Positions 24,558 to 33,075 of a stretch of DNA of 64,000 bases are shown here, piece by piece (positions within the stretch are counted from its first letter, which is position 1; every line of letters begins with the position of its first letter). The notes beneath the pieces were generated by a model. That model did not search any database. It was given only the letters and a program-made list of their open reading frames with translations, and had not been told where the DNA came from. Both the position numbers and the translations under genes were made by a program. Source of the DNA: Enterococcus sp. DIV1094 (lineage in GTDB: Bacteria; Bacillota; Bacilli; Lactobacillales; Enterococcaceae); the NCBI RefSeq assembly GCF_017316305.2, contig NZ_CP147250.1, positions 1,508,001 to 1,572,000 of the forward strand, written 5' to 3'.

Positions 24558-26018
24558 ATGGGCAAGTATGATTTACCGCAAGTAGAAACGCATCTTTATA
24601 TTAATGGCAAATGGATTGAAGGATCTGAGGGCACAGTCGATGTTATCAATCCGGCAACTGGAGAAACGTTAGTAAGTGTGCAACAAGGTGGCGAAAAAGA
24701 GACAAAAGAAGCAATCGAAGCTGCGAATAAAGCATTTGAAGGCTGGTCAAGAACAGCACCAAGTGAACGAGCAAAACTAATGAACAAAATGGCTGATTTG
24801 GTCGAAGAAGATCGTGAACGTTTAGCAAAAATCATGACGATGGAACAAGGGAAACCTCTTGCTCAAGCCTCTTCTGAGATCCAAACAAATGTCGAAAATC
24901 TTCGATGGAATGCGGCACAAGGCCAACGAATCATGGGAGAGATCATTCCTTCACCTGATGGCAAAGAATGGCAAGCACGTAAACAACCAGTCGGTGTCGT
25001 AGGTGCGATCACACCATGGAACTTTCCTTCCAACATGATCATTCGCAAAATCTCGCCGGCAATCGCCGCAGGGTGTACGGTTGTCCTAAAACCAGCAAAA
25101 TCAACGCCATTATCGGCACTTGCGTTAATGGAGCTATTTCATAAAGCTGGCTTTCCAGATGGTGTTGTAAATATCGTCATGGGTGATTCCTCAACGATCG
25201 GGAAGATTTTATCTGAATCGGATGACATCCAAAAGATCACCTTTACTGGCTCAACAGAAGTCGGACAAATCTTAAATGAACAAGCAGCACCTACCTTGAA
25301 AAAAGTTTCTATGGAGTTAGGTGGACATGCGCCATTTATCATTTTCCCAGATGCGGATGTAGAGTTAGCCGTAGATACACTGATCAAAACAAAATTTATC
25401 AATAATGGGCAAGTATGTACGTCACCGAATCGAATCTTTATCCATAAAGAGATCAAAGAGCAAGCAACCAAATTGATCGTGGAAAAAATCAAAGAAGTGA
25501 CCGTAGGCAATGGACTGGATGATCCAACTACGGGACCATTGATCAATCAAGAAGGTGTTGAAAAGGTCGAAGAACAGCTAAAAGATGCTGTAGCTAAAGG
25601 CGCAGAGATCTTAGCGGGCGGTCACCGACTCACAGACGGAGACTATGCAAATGGCTTCTTCTTTGAACCAACAGTTTTAGACGGTGTGAAAAAGGAAATG
25701 GACATTTTCTATAACGAAACATTTGGTCCAGTGATCCCAATCATTACGTTTGAAGAAGAAGAGCAAGTGATCAAAGATGCGAATGATACGATCTTCGGTT
25801 TAGCATCCTATTTCTTTGCAACAAATATCCATACGATCAACAATGTAAGCAATAAATTGCAATATGGTATGGTTGGCGTCAACAACACAGCTATCTCAAA
25901 CTCTGCCACGCCATTTGGTGGGGTTAAACATTCAGGGTTTGGACGTGAAAACGGCACATTCGGCGTAGAAGAATACGTTGAAGTGAAGTTTGTCACGATT
26001 GCGACAGAAAATGAATAG
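24558..26018 (+). CDS. gabD: NAD(P)-dependent succinate-semialdehyde dehydrogenase-like aldehyde dehydrogenase
   Basis: 486 residues, standard for the family. Motifs: PWNFP (about residue 154), FTGSTEVGQ (about 230), catalytic Glu in MELGGHAPFI (about 252), catalytic Cys in NNGQVCTSPNR (about 286) and ETFGPV (about 389). Closest in style to GabD/succinate-semialdehyde dehydrogenase; the true aldehyde may differ. AAAGGAGG precedes ATG 24558. Monocistronic: no GABA transaminase gene is nearby, so a general aldehyde-clearing role is possible. Confidence 0.88.
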   Translation: MGKYDLPQVETHLYINGKWIEGSEGTVDVINPATGETLVSVQQGGEKETKEAIEAANKAFEGWSRTAPSERAKLMNKMADLVEEDRERLAKIMTMEQGKPLAQASSEIQTNVENLRWNAAQGQRIMGEIIPSPDGKEWQARKQPVGVVGAITPWNFPSNMIIRKISPAIAAGCTVVLKPAKSTPLSALALMELFHKAGFPDGVVNIVMGDSSTIGKILSESDDIQKITFTGSTEVGQILNEQAAPTLKKVSMELGGHAPFIIFPDADVELAVDTLIKTKFINNGQVCTSPNRIFIHKEIKEQATKLIVEKIKEVTVGNGLDDPTTGPLINQEGVEKVEEQLKDAVAKGAEILAGGHRLTDGDYANGFFFEPTVLDGVKKEMDIFYNETFGPVIPIITFEEEEQVIKDANDTIFGLASYFFATNIHTINNVSNKLQYGMVGVNNTAISNSATPFGGVKHSGFGRENGTFGVEEYVEVKFVTIATENE

Positions 26019-26070
26019 AAAAACACTTTATTAAGAGTGGGAGACCTTCCATTCTAAAACCATAGTCAAA

Positions 26071-26155
26071 AATACCCGAACGAATATTGAGCCATTGCAG
26101 AAATCACCACCATTTTTCGGTGAGAAGCAAACTCTTTATCGTTCGGGTATTTTAT
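26071..26155. terminator. Long-loop terminator between convergent genes
   Basis: AATACCCGAACGA (26071-26083) pairs with TCGTTCGGGTATT (26139-26151), enclosing a small CACC/GGTG hairpin, then TTTATT. Confidence 0.75.
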
Positions 26156-26170
26156 TGTAAAATATTATAG

Positions 26171-27127
26171 CTAAGATTCTTTATTATTCTGGTGGTATTC
26201 ATGGTACACATGATAGAGATTTAGTTCGTACTCTTTTTTCGCATTCGTAACGACGGTATCTAAAATCATACCGGTAACTAGCGAAAGTAAAGCTAAGATC
26301 ATCAACCCTGTACTGAGAATAGCTGAAGGAACTTTAGTAATAAAGCTCGTCAACATAAACTCTCGAATCACAGGAATCCCAGTGAATAGGCCGGCTAAAA
26401 AGAATATGACTGTCCAGATATTGAAAAATAAGATTGGTTTATAGTCTTTGCACATTTTGATGATCATCATGATGACTTTAAATCCATCTGAAAATGTATT
26501 CAGCTTTGATTCGCTGCCTTCTGGACGGTCACGGTAATCAATAGGGAGCTCAACTAATTTGAATTTTTTATCTAAGGCGTGTATTGTCAATTCCGTTTCG
26601 ATTTGGAAACCAGCACTCATGATCGGGAAACTTTTGACAAAAATACGATTGAATCCGCGGTAGCCCGTCATCACGTCTCTTATTTTTGTTTTATATAAAC
26701 GAGTGATCGTATTTTTAACTAAATTATTGCCAAAATCATGGAACGCACGCTTATTTTCTTCAAAATAAGTGCCATTAGAAAGACGGTCGCCGATCACCAT
26801 ATCGGCTTCACCAGAACGCAATTTGTCTAAAAGTCCATGTACCGCTTCTGCCGGATAAGTATCATCTCCATCTACCATCAAATAGTAGTCGGCATCGATA
26901 TCAAAAAACATTTGGCGGATAACATTTCCTTTTCCTTGACGAGGCTCTTTTTTGACAATTGCACCAGCGGCAACTGCTAAGTCGTAGGTTTTATCTGTTG
27001 AGTTATTATCATATACATAAATATCTGCTTCTGGTAACTCTCGTTTAAAGTCGGCAATGACTGTAGGAATCGTTGCTTCTTCATTATAACAAGGGATCAG
27101 GACAGCAATTTTTTCTTGTTGGACCAT
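26171..27127 (-). CDS. Family 2 glycosyltransferase, polyprenyl-phosphate sugar type
   Basis: 318 residues. The GT-A domain has IAVLIPCYNEEATIPTV at the start, YDNNSTDKT (about residue 40), the metal-binding MVDGDDTYPAE (about 84) and GDRLSNG; two membrane helices follow at about 235-255 and 270-295. This is the GtrB/dolichol-phosphate-mannose-synthase-like arrangement that puts a sugar on undecaprenyl phosphate at the inner face of the membrane, for glycosylation of wall polymers or lipids. Monocistronic and convergent with gabD. The sugar is unknown. Confidence 0.9.
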   Translation of the reverse strand: MVQQEKIAVLIPCYNEEATIPTVIADFKRELPEADIYVYDNNSTDKTYDLAVAAGAIVKKEPRQGKGNVIRQMFFDIDADYYLMVDGDDTYPAEAVHGLLDKLRSGEADMVIGDRLSNGTYFEENKRAFHDFGNNLVKNTITRLYKTKIRDVMTGYRGFNRIFVKSFPIMSAGFQIETELTIHALDKKFKLVELPIDYRDRPEGSESKLNTFSDGFKVIMMIIKMCKDYKPILFFNIWTVIFFLAGLFTGIPVIREFMLTSFITKVPSAILSTGLMILALLSLVTGMILDTVVTNAKKEYELNLYHVYHEYHQNNKES

Positions 27128-27210
27128 GTTTCACTCTCCTAAGTAATTTGAAAAAGTTCACACTAAGCATAACCTATCATGAACGTTTATACCAGTTTTT
27201 ACGCAAAAAA

Positions 27211-27258
27211 AGAAGCTCTTATCCATAGGAAAACCTATTTCTAAGAGAATCTTTTAGA
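27211..27258 (-). terminator. Terminator of the small membrane protein gene
   Basis: On the minus strand CTCTTAGAAATAGG pairs with CCTATGGATAAGAG, loop TTTT, followed by CTTCTTTTTTT. Confidence 0.75.
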
Positions 27259-27268
27259 AAGAATGACA

Positions 27269-27619
27269 TCAAGCATCCGTTCCTTTTTTTCTAGATATAT
27301 CTAAAACAGTACCAGTATAAGCATCTGCTAAAAATTCATAGTAGACGACTTCCCCATCTTCTATACGAGAGATCCCACCACGATAGGCTTTAGAATGGAT
27401 CGCGAATTTGCGTGTCGGTTCTTTTTCAAAGGAGATCCAAGAGCCTTCAATCGATCCTTCATCTAAAAATGCTTCTTTGATGGTAGCTAAGACTTCATCA
27501 GCGGACAATGTTTTATTGCGGTTGTACCACAATGCAGTTGCTACGCCACTTAATAATCCAAGACCAATTCCGACAGCTAAGCCACCTTTGAAATAGGCCT
27601 GTTCACTTTCTTCATACAT
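27269..27619 (-). CDS. Small membrane-anchored PepSY-like protein
   Basis: 116 residues. One N-terminal transmembrane helix (residues about 11-31, GGLAVGIGLGLLSGVATALW) is followed by an outside domain with the beta-alpha-beta look of PepSY/YpeB repeats (VLATIKEAFLDEGSIEGSWI; EVVYYEFLADAYTGTVLDIS). PepSY domains often inhibit or sense extracellular proteases. AAAGGAGGG precedes ATG 27619. It is divergent from pepA, but the direct functional link is not shown. Confidence 0.75.
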   Translation of the reverse strand: MYEESEQAYFKGGLAVGIGLGLLSGVATALWYNRNKTLSADEVLATIKEAFLDEGSIEGSWISFEKEPTRKFAIHSKAYRGGISRIEDGEVVYYEFLADAYTGTVLDISRKKGTDA

Positions 27620-27817
27620 GCTGCTAATCCCTCCTTTACATCTTCACAAGTTTCTTTGGTTTTATTTTACCACACTCTCGGATTTTCTTTGAAATAAATA
27701 ACCGTTTTGAAATAAAATACGGTATAATAATCACGATAGATTTGTCCAGTTTTTTTTTGAGACAAATCAAAGCTGAGATTGAAGGGAGACAAGTCTAGAT
27801 TTTAGACGATCATCATT

Positions 27818-28897
27818 ATGGATAACAAAACATTTCAACGTATCAAAGAATTGACCGAATTACAAGGAACCAGCGGATTTGAACAAGATATCCGTGCTTA
27901 CATGGAACAGCACATGGAGCCATTAGTTGATGAATTACAATTAGATGGATTAGGTGGGATCTTTGGATTACGCCATCACCAAGAGGCAGATGCCCCTCGC
28001 GTCATGGTTGCTGCCCACATGGACGAAGTTGGCTTTATGTTGACACAGATCCAAGACAATGGCTTGTTCAAAGTCGTTCCATTAGGCGGTTGGAACCCTT
28101 ATGTGGTCTCTGCCCAACGCTTTACATTAAAAACATCAACGGGTAAAAATTACCCATGTATTTCTTCTTCAGTGCCACCACATTTATTGCGTGGTACAAG
28201 CGGACAAAAAGCAGTTGAAGTGACAGATATCTTATTTGATGCTGGCTTTGAATCAAAAGAAGAAGCAATGAGTTTTGGTGTGTTGCCAGGAGATACGATC
28301 GTTCCTTTTGCAGAAACAATCAAAACAGCGAATGGTAAAAACATCATCAGTAAGTCATGGGATAACCGCTACGGTTGTACGATGGTCTTGGAAGCATTAG
28401 AAGCCTTAGAAAAAGAAACATTAGGTCATACATTGATCGCCGGTGCTAACGTCCAAGAAGAAGTGGGCTTACGCGGCTCAAAAGCTTCAGTGAACAAATT
28501 CAAACCAGATTTATTCTTTGCTGTAGATTGCTCAGCTGCAGATGATACTGTGACGAAAAAAGGAACATTTGGCCACCTAGGGGAAGGCACATTGATGCGT
28601 ATCCAAGATCCAGGATTGATCATGTTGCCACGTTTACGTGAATACCTATTGGATATCGCTGAAACAAACAATATTCCTTATCAATACTTCGTATCAAAAG
28701 GCGGTACCGACGCAGGTGCAGCGCATACACAAAATGAAGGAATCCCAAGTACTGTTATTGGTGTAGTCGGACGTTACATCCATACGCATCAAACAATGTT
28801 TAGTATCCGTGACTTTGAAGCAGCGAGAGAAATGTTGATCCAAACATTGAAAGGCTTAGATAAATCAACAGTAAATACGATCGTTTACGGAAAATAA
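27818..28897 (+). CDS. pepA: Glutamyl aminopeptidase PepA, M42 family
   Basis: 359 residues. Metal and catalytic motifs: AAHMDEVGFM (His/Asp, about residue 66), SKSWDNRYGC (about 178), ANVQEEVGLRGS (catalytic Glu pair, about 210), FAVDCSAADD (about 234) and the late GGTDAGAAH (His ligand, about 318). This tetrahedral cytoplasmic enzyme removes N-terminal acidic residues. There is no ribosome site right before ATG 27818; GGGAG lies 29 bp upstream, with a small GTCTA/TAGAC hairpin between. First of a row with the thioredoxin-like, stress-protein and ytpR genes. Confidence 0.94.
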   Translation: MDNKTFQRIKELTELQGTSGFEQDIRAYMEQHMEPLVDELQLDGLGGIFGLRHHQEADAPRVMVAAHMDEVGFMLTQIQDNGLFKVVPLGGWNPYVVSAQRFTLKTSTGKNYPCISSSVPPHLLRGTSGQKAVEVTDILFDAGFESKEEAMSFGVLPGDTIVPFAETIKTANGKNIISKSWDNRYGCTMVLEALEALEKETLGHTLIAGANVQEEVGLRGSKASVNKFKPDLFFAVDCSAADDTVTKKGTFGHLGEGTLMRIQDPGLIMLPRLREYLLDIAETNNIPYQYFVSKGGTDAGAAHTQNEGIPSTVIGVVGRYIHTHQTMFSIRDFEAAREMLIQTLKGLDKSTVNTIVYGK

Positions 28898-28903
28898 TCA
28901 ATC

Positions 28904-28938
28904 AACGAGTAAAGGCTAGCCGCTTTTACTCGTTTTTT
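28904..28938 (+). terminator. Terminator of pepA
   Basis: AACGAGTAAA and TTTTACTCGTT followed by TTTTT. Confidence 0.88.
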
Positions 28939-29020
28939 ATTTTTTAGATATAGTTTGGTCAGTTTTTTGTAAAGGTGTATAATTTAAGTAGAACATAGAA
29001 TAAGAAAGAAGTGTGATCAA

Positions 29021-29338
29021 ATGATTATTCCTAAAAGTCTTGAGGAAGTAGCAGGTTATGTCGAAAAAGGCAATCATATCTTTTTCTTTACTGCCGATTG
29101 GTGTGGCGATTGTCGCTTTATCAAACCACAAATGCCAGAAATCGAGCGTCGCTTTTCAGAGTGGACGTTTGTAGAAATGGATCGAGATGCGTACATCGAT
29201 TTAGCAGCAGAATGGAATATTTTCGGTATTCCAAGTTTTATTGTCATCAAAGATGGCAAAGAATTAGGACGCCTTGTCAACAAAGACCGTAAAACGAAAG
29301 AAGAAATCGAAGAATTCTTAACCAAAGCGATTCAGTAG
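29021..29338 (+). CDS. Thioredoxin-family protein
   Basis: 105 residues, a minimal thioredoxin fold with active site DWCGDC (Cys about 27 and 30) and cis-proline in FGIPSFIVIK (about 69). The active site WCGDC differs from classical WCGPC, as in the YtpP-like group found near pepA and ytpR in lactic acid bacteria. It is expected to be a cytoplasmic thiol reductant. It is followed after 24 bp by the universal-stress gene, so the two are probably co-transcribed. Confidence 0.9.
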   Translation: MIIPKSLEEVAGYVEKGNHIFFFTADWCGDCRFIKPQMPEIERRFSEWTFVEMDRDAYIDLAAEWNIFGIPSFIVIKDGKELGRLVNKDRKTKEEIEEFLTKAIQ

Positions 29339-29362
29339 TTAGAAACGAGAGGAGTGGCGAAA

Positions 29363-29818
29363 ATGGAACAAGCATATAAGAAAATATTGGTTGGGATCGA
29401 CGGAAGCGAGCAAGCCTTTGCTGCATTCAAAAAAGCCGTCGAGGTAGCTCGTAGAAACGAAGGAACAGTATACGTGACAAATGTAATCGACCAACAATTT
29501 TATCAGTTTATGGGATATACGCCTATTGACCAATCCTTGATCGATCAACAGACTGAAACAGCAAGACAATTGATTGATGAATGCAAAAATTACGGGAAAT
29601 CTGTTGATTATCAGAAAATTGAAGGCGTTGTTGCTTATGGTTCCGTCAGAGAATCCATGGCAGTGAAACTGCCGAAGAAATACCAAATCGATTTGATCAT
29701 GATCGGCCAATCAGGGTTGAATGCGGTTGAACGGTTTATGACAGGTAGTGTGGCAAGTTACGTGATTCGCCAAGCACCATGCGATGTTTTAGTCGTTTCA
29801 GAACCAAGAGAAGCCTGA
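29363..29818 (+). CDS. Universal stress protein A family
   Basis: 151 residues. UspA fold: KKILVGIDGSEQAFAAFKKA at the start, and the ATP-binding signature IMIGQSGLNAVERFMTGSVA then SYVIRQAPCDVLVV near residues 115-146 (G-2x-G-9x-G-S/T pattern). ATG 29363 is preferred over GTG 29354, which lies inside the GAGGAG ribosome site. Likely ATP-binding stress-related regulator in the cytoplasm; specific role unknown. A terminator follows. Confidence 0.93.
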   Translation: MEQAYKKILVGIDGSEQAFAAFKKAVEVARRNEGTVYVTNVIDQQFYQFMGYTPIDQSLIDQQTETARQLIDECKNYGKSVDYQKIEGVVAYGSVRESMAVKLPKKYQIDLIMIGQSGLNAVERFMTGSVASYVIRQAPCDVLVVSEPREA

Positions 29819-29850
29819 GCCATTCAATGAAGAGCTAAAACAGCAAACAT

Positions 29851-29895
29851 AAAAAGACAAGGAAACGAAAAATCTCATCTTTTCTTGTCTTTTTT
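29851..29895 (+). terminator. Terminator of the thioredoxin-stress operon
   Basis: AAAAAGACAAG and CTTGTCTTTTT with a loop of about 22 nt. Confidence 0.75.
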
Positions 29896-30081
29896 GTGAG
29901 GAGTTCTTTCCTTAATTTGTTGAAAGACTTTCTAAGAGAATTTATCATGCAAGAACTCCCTTTTTTTGTTAAGATAAAGCAAGAGAGTTTGGCACTGGAT
30001 TGCGTAGTTTTTTACAAAGAGCGAAGTACTCAGTTGCCAAGAATAAAAACAACTTCAACAAATGATATTGGAGGAAACAAA

Positions 30082-30687
30082 ATGATTTTTGCTTATAATC
30101 GCGCACATGTGGGCGACACATTAATGGTGATCGTAGCCGACGATAAAGGAACGGAAAACACCGTTACACGTAAATGGAATGTTGCGCAAATCAAGGATGA
30201 ATCTGGACAAATCGTTGCATGGAACTTTTTCCATATCTCAGATCACCTAACAATTGAAGGGAATGGCCAAGTAACGATCTCAGAAGAACAACTAGCTGAA
30301 CTGAATCGTTTGATCAAGGAAGCCGGCTTTGAAGAAACACTTGAAAAAGACAATCAACCGAAAATCGTTATCGGTTACGTCAAAACTTGTGAACCTCATC
30401 CAGATTCAGATCATTTATCAGTGACTGAAACAGAAGTAGATGGTGGGGAAGTTTTACAAATCGTTTGTGGTGCACCAAATATTGAAGCAGGCCAAAAAGT
30501 AGTCGTTGCAAAACCAGGTGCAATGATGCCAGACGGTATGATGATTTGGCCTGGCGAGTTAAGAGGCGTCAAAAGCGACGGAATGATTTGTTCTGCAAAG
30601 GAACTGCATGTCCCTAATGTACCAGAGAAAAAAGGCATCTTGGTATTACCGGAAGATGCTGTCGTTGGCGAAGCATTTAAAATCTAA
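30082..30687 (+). CDS. ytpR: YtpR family tRNA-binding protein
   Basis: 201 residues. An N-terminal DUF4479 part (about 1-90, MIFAYNRAHVGDTLMVI) and a C-terminal tRNA-binding OB fold of the EMAP/Myf type (about 95-200: VIGYVKTCEPHPDSDHLSVT, IVCGAPNIEAGQKVVVAKPG, GVKSDGMICSAKEL) identical in layout to the N-terminus of PheT. GGAGG precedes ATG 30082; upstream in-frame codons lack a ribosome site. Predicted to bind tRNA or structured RNA. Confidence 0.92.
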   Translation: MIFAYNRAHVGDTLMVIVADDKGTENTVTRKWNVAQIKDESGQIVAWNFFHISDHLTIEGNGQVTISEEQLAELNRLIKEAGFEETLEKDNQPKIVIGYVKTCEPHPDSDHLSVTETEVDGGEVLQIVCGAPNIEAGQKVVVAKPGAMMPDGMMIWPGELRGVKSDGMICSAKELHVPNVPEKKGILVLPEDAVVGEAFKI

Positions 30688-30694
30688 TAGGTAT

Positions 30695-30740
30695 AGAAAA
30701 AGACAAGTACCTCATCAAATTTGAGGTACCTGTCTTTTTC
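30695..30740. terminator. Bidirectional terminator between ytpR and htrA
   Basis: AAAAAGACAAGTACCTCA and TTGAGGTACCTGTCTTTTT, nearly perfect. Confidence 0.92.
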
Positions 30741-32042
30741 TTAATTATTTGAGCTGTTTGAATTATTTGAATTTCCTTGATTCAATGCGGTATTATCGAT
30801 CGTCAATTCGATGTTTACTGTTTTTTCTTCTTCTCCACGGTAATAAGTGATCTTCACAGAGTCACCGACTTTTTTACCATAAAGCACAGATTGTAATTCA
30901 ACACCAGAAGAAACTTCTGTATCATCAATTTTAGTGATAACATCATATTGTTCTAAGCCAGCTTTTTCCGCAGGAGTTGCTGGTTGAACAGAGCGGATGA
31001 TCACGCCGTTTGTTACGGAAGAAGGTAATTTCAAGATTTGTTCCTGTTGTTGTGTAGAGACTGCTGAAAGATCAGTCATAGTGATACCTAGCGCAGGACG
31101 CGTCACTTTTCCATCTTTTTCAAGTTGGTTGATAATGTTTACGACATCATTACTTGGGATAGCAAAGCCCATTCCCTCAACGCTGACACTTGAAGAATCA
31201 GAAGTTGATGCAATTTTACTTGAATTGATACCGATCACTTGACCTTCAATGTTGACTAGTGGACCACCAGAGTTCCCAGGGTTGATGGCTGCATCTGTTT
31301 GGATCGCATTGATATTCACCGTTTCACCAGATTCATTTGTACTTGTCACTTGACGATTCAAGGAAGAAACGATTCCTGATGTTACGGAGTTCGCGTATTG
31401 AGAACCTAGAGGAGAACCAATCGCAATTGCTGGTTCGCCGACTTTCAATGAAGCAGAGTCGCCAAATGAAGCAACAGTGTCTACCTTGTCTGCACTGATT
31501 TTTAAAACGGCTAAATCAGTATAAGCATCTGTACCGACTAATTCAGCTTTCACTTTTGTACCATCTTTTAATAAAACTTCTAATCCCTGTTGTCCATCGA
31601 CCACATGATTATTCGTTACGATATAAGCAGAATCGCCTTCTTTTTTATAGATCACGCCGCTACCTTCACTATAAGCTTGCAATTCACCGTCTTCGTCACC
31701 ACTTCCTTGTTGCTGACCAAATAGTGAGCCAAACGGATCAGATGATGAACTTTGTTTTTGTAAATTGATGACAGAAACAACTGCCCCTTGTACTTTATCC
31801 ACTGCGGAAGTGATATCTGAATCTACATTGACTTTCACATTTTCTACAACGGTTTCGCCTGACGCATTTTGTGTCCCGCTAGAAGAAGTTGTTACTGAAT
31901 TTCCTCCCCCAGTCGCTGCATAAAAAATACCGAAAGTCAGTAATCCTCCAATCACGCCGCCAACTACGCCAAGACCTAGCTTACGCCAAGTGCCATTAGA
32001 TTTTCTTTTTTTCATTTTTGGTGTCACATCTCTTCTGTCCAT
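30741..32042 (-). CDS. htrA: HtrA/DegP-like serine protease
   Basis: 433 residues. A cytoplasmic lysine-rich start is followed by one membrane anchor (LGVVGGVIGGLLTFGIFYAA near residue 25), a Ser/Gly-rich linker, a trypsin-like domain with triad His in VTNNHVVDG, Asp in YTDLAVLK and Ser in NPGNSGGPL, and one PDZ domain (about 320-415). It degrades or refolds misfolded proteins at the cell surface. GGAGG precedes ATG 32042 better than an in-frame ATG 15 bp upstream. It is divergent from rlmH across a DnaA-box cluster. Confidence 0.96.
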   Translation of the reverse strand: MDRRDVTPKMKKRKSNGTWRKLGLGVVGGVIGGLLTFGIFYAATGGGNSVTTSSSGTQNASGETVVENVKVNVDSDITSAVDKVQGAVVSVINLQKQSSSSDPFGSLFGQQQGSGDEDGELQAYSEGSGVIYKKEGDSAYIVTNNHVVDGQQGLEVLLKDGTKVKAELVGTDAYTDLAVLKISADKVDTVASFGDSASLKVGEPAIAIGSPLGSQYANSVTSGIVSSLNRQVTSTNESGETVNINAIQTDAAINPGNSGGPLVNIEGQVIGINSSKIASTSDSSSVSVEGMGFAIPSNDVVNIINQLEKDGKVTRPALGITMTDLSAVSTQQQEQILKLPSSVTNGVIIRSVQPATPAEKAGLEQYDVITKIDDTEVSSGVELQSVLYGKKVGDSVKITYYRGEEEKTVNIELTIDNTALNQGNSNNSNSSNN

Positions 32043-32184
32043 GTGATCTGCCTCCATTTATTATTTTCTTGATAAGTTAAGTATAGACTTATTTGCTAAA
32101 TTTAGTCTACTTCCAGACTGTGAACTTTTTATGAAAAACTTTAGGAAAAATGATTGTTTCCATATGAAAAAATAAAATAGATAG

Positions 32185-32380
32185 TTATACACAGAGAATG
32201 TGGAAAACTAATTGTAAAAAATGCGAATAAGTAATGAATAAAGTTATCAACAGCTTGTGGGAAAAGTGGAAAAATCTGTGCGAAACATATGTTTGCTTAA
32301 GAAATACTTACGAAATAAGCACTAAAAAGGCCGGGTACTGTGGATAAACCTGTGGAAGATGTGCATAACTATGTGGGAAA
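32185..32380. promoter_or_regulatory. DnaA-box cluster between htrA and rlmH
   Basis: Exact TTATNCACA boxes: TTATACACA (32185-32193), TGTGGATAA reverse (32339-32347) and TGTGCATAA reverse (32360-32368). Near matches: TGTGGAAAA (32199-32207), TTATCAACA (32244-32252), TGTGGGAAA (32256-32264), TGTGGAAGA (32351-32359), TGTGGGAAA (32372-32380). The 426-bp gap holds no gene. It could be an origin-like or DnaA-titrating site; dnaA itself is not in the window. Confidence 0.75.
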
Positions 32381-32469
32381 ACTTTTTTAAATCTCTTTGT
32401 TGAATAAGCATCCTCTATTATAATAAGAAGGTAAAATTCGATAGGAAAGAACGAGGGAAAGAAAATATT

Positions 32470-32949
32470 ATGAATATAAAAATTATTTCAGTTGGAAAAT
32501 TAAAAGAGAAATATTTGATACAAGGAATCAATGAATACGTCAAGCGACTTAAAGCTTATGGGAAAATCGAACTAGTCGAAGTACCTGACGAAAAAGCACC
32601 AGAAAATCTAAGCGATGCCCAAATGCGTCAAGTCAAAGAAAAAGAAGGCGAACGTATTCTTTCAAAAATCAAAGATCATGAATATGTCTACGCTCTAGCA
32701 ATCCAAGGAGAAAATCCTACAAGCGAAGCCTTTGCCAAACAAATCGACCAATTAGGCATCCAAGGAAAAAGTCAGCTCGTCTTTGTCATCGGTGGGTCAC
32801 TAGGATTAAGCGACGATGTCATGCAACGCAGCAATGCCCAAATCTCCTTCGGCAAAATGACCTATCCGCATCAACTAATGCGCCTGATCCTCGTTGAGCA
32901 AATTTATCGTGCGTTTCGGATCAATACGGGGGCTCCGTATCATAAGTGA
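32470..32949 (+). CDS. rlmH: 23S rRNA pseudouridine-1915 N3-methyltransferase RlmH
   Basis: 159 residues, standard length of this SPOUT-fold enzyme. Signatures: [14 protein letters not shown] at the start, [16 protein letters not shown] (about 77), [13 protein letters not shown] (SAM-binding knot, about 104) and the C-terminal [20 protein letters not shown] ending in YHK. It methylates pseudouridine 1915 in helix 69 of 23S rRNA. In staphylococci the 3' end of this gene is the SCC integration site; here the gene is followed by accessory genes, see the findings. Confidence 0.97.
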   Translation: MNIKIISVGKLKEKYLIQGINEYVKRLKAYGKIELVEVPDEKAPENLSDAQMRQVKEKEGERILSKIKDHEYVYALAIQGENPTSEAFAKQIDQLGIQGKSQLVFVIGGSLGLSDDVMQRSNAQISFGKMTYPHQLMRLILVEQIYRAFRINTGAPYHK

Positions 32950-33075
32950 GGATCGCAAAGTAAAATATTATAAAATCTGTTATCTATTAAAAAAGTCATG
33001 CGGTTATATCAGCTATGTTAGAATAAAGTAAATAGATATATACCTAAAAATAGTGCCGTTTCGGAGGTTTGAATT

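Noticed and set aside
32043-32469. True chromosomal origin oriC
   Set aside because: DnaA boxes are present, but dnaA/dnaN are not seen here, so only a DnaA-box cluster is claimed.
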